Positions 43,950 to 52,439 of a stretch of DNA of 64,000 nucleotides are shown here, one piece after another. The notes beneath the pieces are model-generated. The model ran no database searches and was not told the DNA's origin. It worked only from the letters and a program-made list of their open reading frames with translations. The stretch lies in contig JACJXO010000006.1 of assembly GCA_020636645.1 (NCBI GenBank), positions 3,501-67,500 on the forward strand, written 5' to 3'. Both the position numbers and the translations under genes were made by a program. How positions within the stretch are numbered: the stretch's first letter is position 1; the number at the start of each line of letters is the position of its first letter. The DNA comes from Chitinophagales bacterium (lineage in GTDB: Bacteria > Bacteroidota > Bacteroidia > Chitinophagales > BACL12).

Positions 43950-44993
43950 TCAATATCTTGGACAAGGCAATACATAGTTTTCAGGTACAACCGGCAAGAT
44001 ACATCCGGTGTACACCAGGCTGATCTCAAAACCACCGCGTCCGTTAGTGGCTACGTCCAGTCCTGAGGTATTCACATCATAGCTGATACCCAGTTTAAAG
44101 TTCTTATAGTCCATAGCAATACTTGGTATCAGTGCGTCACCATTTCTGGTGTACAGCCCTACATAGATCGTAGCGGGGAAGTTCGGATTACGGAGGAAGT
44201 ACCCCAGATCTGCGCCCAGCACCATTTCCTGAGCTCCGCTTTGTGTCTGATACAACACTGTTGGTAGCAGGCTGAGGTCTTTGGTAAAGCCGATGATAGC
44301 TCTCATATGACCTACGTATCTCATACCCAGTTCATTGCCAATTGTACCATCGCGGTCTGTGATGGTATCAGCAGACAGGAATGATTCTCCGGGAGTTAAC
44401 AGGTGATTGCTGGCACCGCCTACTTCCAGGCTGAAGTTTTGAGAGAACTGCCCTTTGTAAGTAAGGCCCACATTCAGATCTGCATTGAGGATATTATCGC
44501 CGGTATAAGGTTCAAAGTTTGGCGTAGCGCTGTTGAAATCAACTCCATCAAACTGATTACCAAAAAGCAGATTGTTCCAGTCCAGTGATTTTTGCATCAT
44601 TCCTCCCTGTAAACCAAGAGAGAGGTAATGGCTCGGGCTTCCGAGTGCAAGGTGGTAAGCTACTGAGGCCAGCACAGAGAGGTTTGATAAGTTACCATCT
44701 CCTGACACATCATTATACAGCAACAAGCCTGCTGCGAGTTTATCGTTCCCACGGATACCCTGTACAATGGGCATATCAGCGAATGCCGAATAGGTCACAT
44801 AAGGAGCCGGAATACTGTTCCACTGGTTCCTGTAGTTCAGCCCCGCACGCCAGTCGCAGGCATAATTACCAGTAAGTGCCGGGTTCAATGCAAGCGGTGC
44901 GGCATTGAATTGCGAGAAGTGAATATCCTGAGCATATGACCGGAATCCGGCCAGCAGGAAAACGACAAGTAGCAGTTTGTTGAATTTAGGCAT
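43950..44993 (-). CDS. PorP/SprF family T9SS membrane protein
   Basis: A 347-residue outer-membrane barrel. After a signal peptide (KFNKLLLVVFLLAGFRSYA) comes QDIHFSQFNAAPLALNPALTGNY, the family's hallmark opening, then NYRNQWNSIPAPYVTYSA. The last part is beta strands, with FKLGISYDVNTSGL. In Flavobacterium johnsoniae, SprF is needed to secrete SprB, which has a type B sorting domain. Here the two genes upstream encode type B proteins, so a cargo-specific partner is likely. It lies 11 bases after the second adhesin-like gene. Confidence 0.93.
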   Translation of the reverse strand: MPKFNKLLLVVFLLAGFRSYAQDIHFSQFNAAPLALNPALTGNYACDWRAGLNYRNQWNSIPAPYVTYSAFADMPIVQGIRGNDKLAAGLLLYNDVSGDGNLSNLSVLASVAYHLALGSPSHYLSLGLQGGMMQKSLDWNNLLFGNQFDGVDFNSATPNFEPYTGDNILNADLNVGLTYKGQFSQNFSLEVGGASNHLLTPGESFLSADTITDRDGTIGNELGMRYVGHMRAIIGFTKDLSLLPTVLYQTQSGAQEMVLGADLGYFLRNPNFPATIYVGLYTRNGDALIPSIAMDYKNFKLGISYDVNTSGLDVATNGRGGFEISLVYTGCILPVVPENYVLPCPRY

Positions 44994-45004
44994 ATATGCT
45001 GTTT

Positions 45005-46885
45005 TTATCTAAGTAATGTGACTGTTCCGGTTAGTGTGAATTCATTTCCACGTTCGTCCAATGCTACAAATATATACATGTAGGTGCCAATTTCCTGATC
45101 CACCCCGTTCACACTGCCATCCCAACCGGACGACATGTTGCTGGTCTGGAACACCTTTTCTCCCCAACGGTTATAAATAGAGAAGTCAAGTGGCGTTACT
45201 TCATTGAAAATGAGCACATTAAGTTGATCGTGAACCCCGTCATTGTTGGGTGTGAAGGCATTGGGTATATACACCTGGGGTTCAAAGAGAACCACCACGT
45301 TAACTGAATCAAAATACGTACAACCCAGGTCTGTGGTAACGGCCACTACATAGGTAGTAGATTCTTCCGGAGAGGCGATCGGATCAGAAATGTTGGGGTC
45401 ACTTAAGCCATCTGCAGGCGACCAGACATAGGTCGCACCACCTGTTGCTTCCAACTGGGTATCACTGCCATTATAAATGGTGACATCCATGCCAGCATCT
45501 GCAGAAGGTTCTTCCACCTCAATGGTCAGGTTTCTGGTATCGGTACAATCATAGAAGTAACCGGTTACCGTGTAGGTTATTGTTTCTTCAGGTGTGGTGG
45601 TCACCATATCTCCATCTGTAGTATCCAGAAATTCATCGGGAGTCCAGAGATAGGTGGTTGCTCCCGATGCCTGTAGTGTCACTGATTCTCCGGGGCAAAT
45701 CAGCGTATCTTCGGGCCAGGCATCTAACGGATAACTGTCTGCAATGAACAAAACTATGCTATCGCCGCTGGCAATTGCACAGGTCAACTCACCTGTGATG
45801 ACAATGGTTTCTACACCTTCTGCTGTGGCGTCCGTAAAAGCCTCAATGGGAATGACCACACTGGTATCGCCGGGATAAAAAGTTACAAATGTTGGAATAG
45901 ATGAATAATCCAGACCGTTGGTGGCGGTTCCGGAAACCTCCAGATTCACTACTATGGTATCAACTGCGGCAAAGCTGAGGCTCAACACCAGTTCGCCGTT
46001 GTTACAGCCTTCTATCATTTCCGGGTATCCGGTTATATCATAATCATAGGAAATGGTAACACCCGGGCTGCTGAGACTACCTGCTTTGATGAATACACCG
46101 GAATCCAGAATGCCATCGCCGGCATCAGACACACCGATCTTCAGGTGGTAGGTTTCGCAGGGAGTCACTGCAGTTCTGGCGGTCAGCACCGTGGTGAAGC
46201 CATCCCATTCAATATAATAATCATCAGTAGTGTAAGGCGCCGTCAGAAAACCTTCAGAACAGGACATGCCAAAAGGCGTACATCCAACACCATTATCTAT
46301 GTAGTATTCTTCGTACTCCAACGGGTTGACGTTATTGATGGCAACCGGAATGGTAGTTGTAGGAATCAAAGCCAGATTCTGCAGGCCTACGATTCCCGGT
46401 CCGGAAATAAAAAGTCCGAATACATCATTGAAGCTGGAGTTAACGTAAGTGGTATATTCTTCAGAACCGAATACATAATCGAACTGCAGAGAATCTGAGT
46501 TTACCAGTACATCAAATTCTATGATACAGGCATCAAAAGTGGTAGAGGTGGTGAGGTCTTCCAGATCCGGATCTCCACCTCCTCCCATACTCATTCCTGT
46601 ACCAGAGGCATTGTTCGGGCCTGCAACTTCAGAAGCAGGTCCAGACACCAGTACGATTCCTGAATCCATTCCCACATTACAATCTACACAGTTGAAAAAA
46701 GCAAATCCTCCGGCATGGCAATCAATTGTTACATCACTGATGGTCACACCTGTCCCAATGAGTGACTCTGCCAGCTCTTCGGGTGTATAGGTGTCATCTA
46801 TGAGGATCTGTGAATAAGCCGGGATACTTCCCAATAGGGGGGTGAGGATGAGTACCCGGAAAAGGCCTTTGTAAATATGCTTCAT
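45005..46885 (-). CDS. choice-of-anchor-L protein with type B T9SS sorting domain
   Basis: A 626-residue secreted protein. After the signal peptide comes a choice-of-anchor-L domain (about 25-265; LIGTGVTISDVTIDC, NVGMDSGIVLVSG, FDYVFGSEEYTTYV). A Calx-beta-like domain follows (about 285-375; VSGTATNGLDYSSIP, FYPGDTSVVIPI), then two PKD-like or Ig-like repeats with SVTLQASGATTYLW and TQLEATGGATYVWSP. The last 85 residues are the gliding-motility-associated (type B) domain, PNAFTPNNDGVHDQLNV to VTLLR. It probably sits on the cell surface as an adhesin. It is a paralog of the next gene upstream and precedes PorP by 11 bases. Confidence 0.92.
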   Translation of the reverse strand: MKHIYKGLFRVLILTPLLGSIPAYSQILIDDTYTPEELAESLIGTGVTISDVTIDCHAGGFAFFNCVDCNVGMDSGIVLVSGPASEVAGPNNASGTGMSMGGGGDPDLEDLTTSTTFDACIIEFDVLVNSDSLQFDYVFGSEEYTTYVNSSFNDVFGLFISGPGIVGLQNLALIPTTTIPVAINNVNPLEYEEYYIDNGVGCTPFGMSCSEGFLTAPYTTDDYYIEWDGFTTVLTARTAVTPCETYHLKIGVSDAGDGILDSGVFIKAGSLSSPGVTISYDYDITGYPEMIEGCNNGELVLSLSFAAVDTIVVNLEVSGTATNGLDYSSIPTFVTFYPGDTSVVIPIEAFTDATAEGVETIVITGELTCAIASGDSIVLFIADSYPLDAWPEDTLICPGESVTLQASGATTYLWTPDEFLDTTDGDMVTTTPEETITYTVTGYFYDCTDTRNLTIEVEEPSADAGMDVTIYNGSDTQLEATGGATYVWSPADGLSDPNISDPIASPEESTTYVVAVTTDLGCTYFDSVNVVVLFEPQVYIPNAFTPNNDGVHDQLNVLIFNEVTPLDFSIYNRWGEKVFQTSNMSSGWDGSVNGVDQEIGTYMYIFVALDERGNEFTLTGTVTLLR

Positions 46886-46938
46886 GGCATCTCCGGATTT
46901 AATGATGATATGTTTGCGTTAGTCTGCAAATTCTTTTC

Positions 46939-48774
46939 TTATCTGACCAATGTGAATTGCCCTTGCTCCTGTGTAGTGTTACCTTCTGTATCTGTCCACT
47001 TCAAAGTATATACATAAGCCCCCATAGGCTGTTCTATATCATTATACATTCCATCCCATCCGGCACTGCCAAGAGAGCCCAGATAAACCTGTTCACCCCA
47101 TCTGTTGTAGATGGCAAGTTCAAAAAATGACAACTGCCCCCTAACCACTATGGTAAAGTTATCATTGTAGCCGTCATTGTTGGGTGAAAATGCATTGGGC
47201 ACCCATACTTCAGCATTGCCACTCACAAATACTGTCATCTGATCTGTAGCTGTACAACCCAGAGCAGTAGTAATCGTGACATTATAGGTAGTCGTTTCAA
47301 GCGGGAAGGCATTGGGGAATTGTGCGTTTGGATTGTCCAGTGTACCTGCCGGTGTCCAATTGTAGCTGACTCCGCCTGTTGCACCCAGGGTAGCTGTTTC
47401 TCCAAAGAAGATGGTAGTATCAGGATCAGCAGTTGCAACCGGAAACTCCACATCAACAAAGATCTCTGATGAGCTTACACAAGCATACAAGGTTCCTTCT
47501 ACTGAATAAGTTGTAGGTTCATCCGGCGAAGCATTCACCGTAGCTCCTGTAGTAGAACTCAGACCTGCAGCAGGTGACCAGGTATAGGTATCTGCACCGG
47601 TTGCTGATAATACAGCATTGCCACCAGGACAAATGATGGTATCTGCACTTACTTCGATAGGCAGGTAATCCAGGACATTGATGACCAGGCTGTCGCCAAA
47701 ACCGATGGCACATCCCAGTTCCACATAGAGCACAATAGTTTCGAGCCCTTCATCTATGGCATCCTCAATGATCTCGATGGGAATGGTATAGGTGGTATCA
47801 CCCGGTTCAAACAAGACAGAGTCTGGAATAGTGGTATAATCCACCCCATTGGTTGCAGTACCGCTGACGGTGACCGGCACCCAGAGTGAATCAACTGCCG
47901 GGTAAGACAGATCAAATGTCAGGTAACCGTTGTTACAACCTTCTATCAGGTCCAGATAGCCGTCAATATCGACATCGTATTCAATAGTAACACCGGGGCT
48001 TGACAAAGATCCTGCCTCAATGAATACACCTGAATCGTATGCATTATCAACCGCATCTGCGATCACCATTTTCAGGTGATAAGTCTCACATGGTATAACC
48101 TCCCTGACAGCTGTCAGCACGGTAGTGAATCCGTCGTACTGGATATAGTAATCATCTGTACTGTATGGCGCTTCGAAACCTGATCCGTTATCCACGTAAA
48201 ACTCCGGATTAGAAAAGTCATTAACATTGTTAATGGTGACCGGATCTGAAGTTCCGGGAATCAGCGCCAGATTCTCCAGGCCTACTATTCCGGGACCCGA
48301 AATAAAGAACGCAAATCCATCGTTAAATGAACCTACCCATTCCAGATATTCATCGGAACCGAACACATAGTTAAAACTTAATGTGTCTGAGGTTACTGTC
48401 AGATCGAATTCCAGGATACAAGCATCGTTTGTAGTAGCCCCAATGTAATCTTCCAGGTCGCCATCTCCGGGCGTAAACGTAGATGCGCCTGCAGATCCAG
48501 AATTGTTTGGCCCTACAGCTTCATCTATAGATCCGGAAGTGAGGATGATACCATTTGGGATCCCTACATTACAATCCACACATTCAAAAAAACCAAATGC
48601 TCCACTGGGGCAATCCAGTTCCACATCTGAAATGGAAACCCCTTCACCTACGAGGGCCTCAGCCATATCTTCTGCTGACGGAGAACCGTCAACAACCAGC
48701 TGACCGAATGCTGCAGATGAAGCCAAACAAATGCCTGTGAACAAGGCGGTAAAGAGGAGGTTTCTCCGACACAT
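46939..48774 (-). CDS. choice-of-anchor-L protein with type B T9SS sorting domain (paralog)
   Basis: A 611-residue secreted protein with the same domain order as its downstream neighbour. It has a signal peptide (RRNLLFTALFTGICLASSAAF), choice-of-anchor-L (VGEGVSISDVELDC, FNYVFGSDEYLEWV), Calx-beta-like (VSGTATNGVDYTTIPD, FEPGDTTYTIPI), two Ig-like repeats (NAVLSATGADTYTWSP, TATLGATGGVSYNWTP) and the type B domain (PNAFSPNNDGYNDNFTI to QFTLVR). Similarity runs along the full length but is incomplete, so the duplication is old. It is the first gene of the operon, with a TAAATTTG element 33 bases upstream. Confidence 0.92.
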   Translation of the reverse strand: MCRRNLLFTALFTGICLASSAAFGQLVVDGSPSAEDMAEALVGEGVSISDVELDCPSGAFGFFECVDCNVGIPNGIILTSGSIDEAVGPNNSGSAGASTFTPGDGDLEDYIGATTNDACILEFDLTVTSDTLSFNYVFGSDEYLEWVGSFNDGFAFFISGPGIVGLENLALIPGTSDPVTINNVNDFSNPEFYVDNGSGFEAPYSTDDYYIQYDGFTTVLTAVREVIPCETYHLKMVIADAVDNAYDSGVFIEAGSLSSPGVTIEYDVDIDGYLDLIEGCNNGYLTFDLSYPAVDSLWVPVTVSGTATNGVDYTTIPDSVLFEPGDTTYTIPIEIIEDAIDEGLETIVLYVELGCAIGFGDSLVINVLDYLPIEVSADTIICPGGNAVLSATGADTYTWSPAAGLSSTTGATVNASPDEPTTYSVEGTLYACVSSSEIFVDVEFPVATADPDTTIFFGETATLGATGGVSYNWTPAGTLDNPNAQFPNAFPLETTTYNVTITTALGCTATDQMTVFVSGNAEVWVPNAFSPNNDGYNDNFTIVVRGQLSFFELAIYNRWGEQVYLGSLGSAGWDGMYNDIEQPMGAYVYTLKWTDTEGNTTQEQGQFTLVR

Positions 48775-48807
48775 AGAGTCCGAAATGATTTGAAATCAAA
48801 TAATTAT

Positions 48808-48815
48808 CAAATTTA
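48808..48815 (-). promoter_or_regulatory. -7 element (TAAATTTG) of the T9SS adhesin-PorP-OmpA operon
   Basis: TAAATTTG matches TAnnTTTG on the minus strand, 33 bases before the ATG at 48774. Four genes follow with gaps of 53, 11 and 30 bases until the terminator at 41271-41299. The rest of the 131-base gap to lgt holds only a weak imperfect hairpin near 48840-48865. Confidence 0.6.
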
Positions 48816-48905
48816 GAGAAAAGGCCTGAAATAATATAACCGGAGGCCTGAAAAGCCTTCTCCTTTATGACGCTGGCATGACCTAATGAAGATAGTCTGT
48901 ATATA

Positions 48906-50201
48906 TCAGACCGTCCGGTTTCGGGATCGTTGCCAGAGGAAGGCCATAAATGCCAGGCCGAACAGCATAAATCCCACCGAGATGAACTCTGCCTGGGTAG
49001 CTCTGATCCCGGCAAATTCCAGCACATTGTTGACACGGATCTTCTCGATCCAGAATCGCTCCAGTCCATTGAAGAAAATATACAAAGCAAAGAGGCCTCC
49101 AGCGAATCTCATTCTTCTGCGCAAGACCCAAAGGACACCGAAAATGGCCAGGCTCATCAGTATCTCATAGAGTGGGGTTGGAAAGACCGGAACCGGCAAT
49201 ACGGCGCAGAAAGGGCCTTCACAACCCGGAATGGGCAGGCCATCGCCATTGACATTGTGGGCATAGTTCTGGGCAAACAGGAAGCGGGGCAGAAAATCCG
49301 GGCCTTTGAACTGTCCATGCGGCACCTCTTCCATACCCTTGAAAGAGTAGTCAAAATATCTTGGGTACATGGCCACCACAGAATCAAAATTTCCGGGTTC
49401 AGCATGCTGAATGCCGGCATCTTCCATGGTCATGTAAGCTGTGTTATAAATGCCCCAGTCGCCGTCGCCGGCCACCTGACATCCTATTCGACCAATACCG
49501 TACGCCAGGATCAATGCGGGAGCCACGGCATCCCCCAGATGCAGAACGGAGATCTTTTTTCTGCTTGCAAACCAGATCACTGAAGCAGCGCCCAGTAATA
49601 GTCCGCCGTAAATGGTAAGTCCGCTAAAAAAATTACCCATCGGATCCTGCCAGAATTGCTGCCAGCCGCCAGGTTCTTCGAAATTGGAAAATATTTTGGC
49701 CCCCAGGATGCCGGTTACCGCAGCGATCACTACAATATCTCCCACTCGCTGATGTGGATAGACCTGCACTGTTCTTTCTTCCGGCCGGGGAAGTTGTTGT
49801 TTCTTTCTCTCCTGGTATTTCAGCCATCCCAGAAGAACCAGACCCATGATGCCCCCCAGCCAACTTCCTTCAGCTGAAAAAACAAACGCTTGTGGGTTGG
49901 CGCTGAAAGTGGCATAATCAGCTATTATAGCGCCCACCTTGAACCCTAAAACAAAACCGATGGCTGCATTCAGAATGATCTCAGCTGGTTTGGGAGGAAG
50001 ACCAACTACCTGTTTCTCGGGGATGGGATGAAGGAGCCCTTCCTGTTCTTTTCTGGCCAGTTCTTTTGACAACAACCAGGCTGCAACCAGAAAGGCGATG
50101 GCTACAAAAAAGCCGAATGAGAAAATGGGAAGATTGATATGTGCTCCGGTCAGGTGGCTGATGAGTTCACCAAGAGTGGCATAGGCCCTGAGTATTGTCA
50201 T
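48906..50201 (-). CDS. lgt: prolipoprotein diacylglyceryl transferase, long form
   Basis: A 431-residue inner-membrane enzyme that moves diacylglycerol from phosphatidylglycerol to the lipobox cysteine of prolipoproteins. YGIGRIGCQVAGDGDWG near residues 237-253 is the Lgt signature, and HLGDAVAPALILAYG precedes it. FPTPLYEILMSLAIF and GLFALYIFFNGLERFWIE are the conserved late helices. It is about 140 residues longer than the E. coli enzyme; the extra length lies in a soluble loop near 135-170 and an insert near 255-330, as in other Bacteroidota. Its start overlaps the mtaB stop by four bases. Confidence 0.95.
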   Translation of the reverse strand: MTILRAYATLGELISHLTGAHINLPIFSFGFFVAIAFLVAAWLLSKELARKEQEGLLHPIPEKQVVGLPPKPAEIILNAAIGFVLGFKVGAIIADYATFSANPQAFVFSAEGSWLGGIMGLVLLGWLKYQERKKQQLPRPEERTVQVYPHQRVGDIVVIAAVTGILGAKIFSNFEEPGGWQQFWQDPMGNFFSGLTIYGGLLLGAASVIWFASRKKISVLHLGDAVAPALILAYGIGRIGCQVAGDGDWGIYNTAYMTMEDAGIQHAEPGNFDSVVAMYPRYFDYSFKGMEEVPHGQFKGPDFLPRFLFAQNYAHNVNGDGLPIPGCEGPFCAVLPVPVFPTPLYEILMSLAIFGVLWVLRRRMRFAGGLFALYIFFNGLERFWIEKIRVNNVLEFAGIRATQAEFISVGFMLFGLAFMAFLWQRSRNRTV

Positions 50202-51559
50202 ACTGATTTGCTTACGTTGTTTAAAATGAGAGATTCATCAGAAACCGGTACCGGAGTCTGGCATTCGAACTGGGTATCCGGCAGCAGTTCATCGAGACCA
50301 CACCAGGCAAGTTCATTGACCAGAAGCGGGTCAAAGGCTGTTCTGACCCTGATATAGTTATCAGTAAATCCCGTCATCCATATGCCGTCAGTTTCTGCTT
50401 CCAGCAGGACTTTTCTCATTGTGCCGGAATATTTCTGATAGAATGCCCGCTTCTTTTTTTCTGATAGTGAGATCAGTTGTGTGGTGCGCTCCTGCCTCAC
50501 TGCTCCGGGTACCGGATCTGCCATTTTAATGGCACGGGTATCAGGTCTTTCACTATAGGTGAACACATGCAGATAGCTCACATCCAGCTCCTGCAGAAAG
50601 TGATAAGTTTCCAGAAAGTCAGCATGAGACTCGCCGGGAAATCCGGTGATCACATCAACACCGATACCTGCATCGGGCATCAGATCACGTATCAGTTGAA
50701 TACGATGTGCATACAGATCTTTTTTGTAGCGGCGACCCATTGCTTTCAGGATCTTGTCGCTGCCGCTTTGCAGAGGAATGTGAAAGTGCGGAACAAATCT
50801 CTTTGACCCGGCTACAAACCGAATGATATCATCAGACAACAGGTTGGGCTCAATGGAAGAGATCCTGAATCGTTCAATGCCTTTCAGCTCATCCAGTGTC
50901 TGAATAAGTTGAAGAAATGTTTCCCGGTCTTCCGGCAATACTCCTTCCCTTCTGCCAAAGTCGCCAATATTGACCCCTGTTAAAACGATCTCTTTCACGC
51001 CATTTGCAGCTGCATCTTCTGCCTGCCTGCGCACCTGTTCAATAGTGCCGCTTCTGCTCTTTCCTCTGGCCAGGGGTATCGTGCAGAATGCGCACTGGTA
51101 GTCGCATCCATCCTGTACCTTGAGAAAAGTGCGTGTGCGATCCTGAAATGAGTAGGCAGGCAAGAAATCCTTTACTACATCTATGGGGCCCGCTATCACA
51201 CTGGTTTCTGTAGTATCTGTCAGGTTGTTGAGGTGTTGGGGAAGGTTGAACTTTTCTGCTGCACCCAATACCAGATCAACACCATCTATCTCAGCAATTT
51301 CCTTTGGTTTCAGTTGCGCATAACACCCGACGATGGCCACTCTGGCATCCGGACGAAACTTTTTTGCCTGTCTGACCACTTTTCTGCATTTCTTATCTGC
51401 ATGATCGGTCACACTGCAGGTATTGATCACATATACGTCTGCACCCTGCTGGAATGGCACCAGCCTGTATCCTGCTTCTTCCATTTGTCTGGACAGGGAG
51501 GAAGATTCAGAAAAGTTGAGCTTACACCCCAGTGTATAGAATGAAACCGTGCGCTGCAT
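50198..51559 (-). CDS. mtaB: tRNA t6A37 methylthiotransferase MtaB
   Basis: A 453-residue radical-SAM enzyme that adds a methylthio group to t6A37 of tRNAs. The N-terminal MTTase domain holds VSFYTLGCKLNFSES, INTCSVTDHADKKC and AIVGCYAQ (three cluster cysteines). The radical-SAM motif is DGCDYQCAFCTIPLARG near 151-167 (CxxxCxxC). A TRAM-like domain ends the protein. It starts an operon with lgt. The promoter element TAACTTTG lies seven bases before its ATG, so the mRNA is likely leaderless or nearly so. Confidence 0.95.
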   Translation of the reverse strand: MQRTVSFYTLGCKLNFSESSSLSRQMEEAGYRLVPFQQGADVYVINTCSVTDHADKKCRKVVRQAKKFRPDARVAIVGCYAQLKPKEIAEIDGVDLVLGAAEKFNLPQHLNNLTDTTETSVIAGPIDVVKDFLPAYSFQDRTRTFLKVQDGCDYQCAFCTIPLARGKSRSGTIEQVRRQAEDAAANGVKEIVLTGVNIGDFGRREGVLPEDRETFLQLIQTLDELKGIERFRISSIEPNLLSDDIIRFVAGSKRFVPHFHIPLQSGSDKILKAMGRRYKKDLYAHRIQLIRDLMPDAGIGVDVITGFPGESHADFLETYHFLQELDVSYLHVFTYSERPDTRAIKMADPVPGAVRQERTTQLISLSEKKKRAFYQKYSGTMRKVLLEAETDGIWMTGFTDNYIRVRTAFDPLLVNELAWCGLDELLPDTQFECQTPVPVSDESLILNNVSKSV

Positions 51560-51566
51560 GGTACTG

Positions 51567-51574
51567 CAAAGTTA
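51567..51574 (-). promoter_or_regulatory. -7 element (TAACTTTG) of mtaB, near-leaderless
   Basis: TAACTTTG on the minus strand ends seven bases before the mtaB ATG at 51559. Transcription would begin within a few bases of the start codon. Confidence 0.6.
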
Positions 51575-51610
51575 CGAAACCACGGCCGGGTGCCTAACTG
51601 GCCAAAGTCG

Positions 51611-51618
51611 TAATTTCG
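51611..51618 (+). promoter_or_regulatory. -7-like element (TAATTTCG) of the cyclase-family gene, near-leaderless
   Basis: TAATTTCG differs from TAnnTTTG by one base and ends four bases before the ATG at 51623. The position mirrors that of the mtaB element on the other strand. Confidence 0.4.
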
Positions 51619-51622
51619 GGCC

Positions 51623-52372
51623 ATGGGAATGTTGGCCCGCATAGGAGCTTATGAATACGATCTGGAACAGGGTTTTGCTATCTGTATCCCTTTTCATCAG
51701 GGGCCTGATCAGGTCAATTGCTATTATGCACCACCATTTTCAGTTTCGCCTGTAGTGATGGGCGACTTTACAGGAGAGATCAGTTCAGGCGCACCTGTCA
51801 ACTACCGCAACATTTCTGTCAATCCACATGGAAACGGCACGCATACCGAATGCCTGGCTCATATTTCAGATGCAGACCTGGATGTCCATGCAGCGCTCAC
51901 TGATTCCTTTTTTCCGGTTCAGGTGCTGACCATTGCTCCGCATCGTCTTACAAACGGCGATCAGGTTCTTCGTTTCAGAGAAGCAGAAATTCTTCCTGAA
52001 ATAAAAGCGCTTGCCATACGCTCCCTGCCCAATACATCAGACAAGCAACACAGAGCCTATTCCGGCACCAATCCGCCTTATCTGGATGCCGCTTGTGTGG
52101 CTTTGCTGCCTGACCTGGGTATTGATCATCTGCTCATTGATCTGCCTTCGGTTGACAAGGAGGAAGATGGTGGTGCCCTGGCTGCCCACAAAGCTTTCTG
52201 GAATTTTGCTTCCGTTAAAAGAACGCATGCAACCATAACAGAACTGATATTCATTCCTGATCACATCAAAGACGGCCGGTATCTCCTGAATCTGCAGATA
52301 GCTCCATTCAGAACAGATGCCAGCCCCAGCCGGCCAATACTTTTTCCTTTACAAAAAAATAACCACCGGTAA
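51623..52372 (+). CDS. cyclase family protein (kynurenine formamidase-like)
   Basis: A 249-residue metal-dependent hydrolase of the cyclase/KynB family. NPHGNGTHTECLAHI near residues 70-84 is the metal site, with Glu where HxGTHxDxPxH has Asp and Leu-Ala for Pro-x. The late segments LGIDHLLIDLPSVDKEEDGG and RTHATITELIF fit the family. The substrate may be an amide or lactone; kynurenine formamidase activity is not proven because the ligand set is altered. It starts alone, divergent from mtaB. The next gene's longer reading overlaps its end, but the preferred start lies 67 bases beyond. Confidence 0.85.
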   Translation: MGMLARIGAYEYDLEQGFAICIPFHQGPDQVNCYYAPPFSVSPVVMGDFTGEISSGAPVNYRNISVNPHGNGTHTECLAHISDADLDVHAALTDSFFPVQVLTIAPHRLTNGDQVLRFREAEILPEIKALAIRSLPNTSDKQHRAYSGTNPPYLDAACVALLPDLGIDHLLIDLPSVDKEEDGGALAAHKAFWNFASVKRTHATITELIFIPDHIKDGRYLLNLQIAPFRTDASPSRPILFPLQKNNHR

Positions 52373-52406
52373 GCACCGGTCATGCTTCCCCCAATGGTCG
52401 TATAGG

Positions 52407-52414
52407 TATCTTTG
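52407..52414 (+). promoter_or_regulatory. -7 element (TATCTTTG) of the phospholipase-D-like gene
   Basis: TATCTTTG matches TAnnTTTG, 25 bases before the ATG at 52440. It excludes the longer reading from 52317. The -33 region is not clear. Confidence 0.6.
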
Positions 52415-52439
52415 CACACTTAAAATCCATCCAATACAT

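Noticed and set aside
48820..48870. An imperfect hairpin downstream of lgt that might be its terminator
   Set aside because: Only short, bulged arms and no T-run; too weak to report as a feature.
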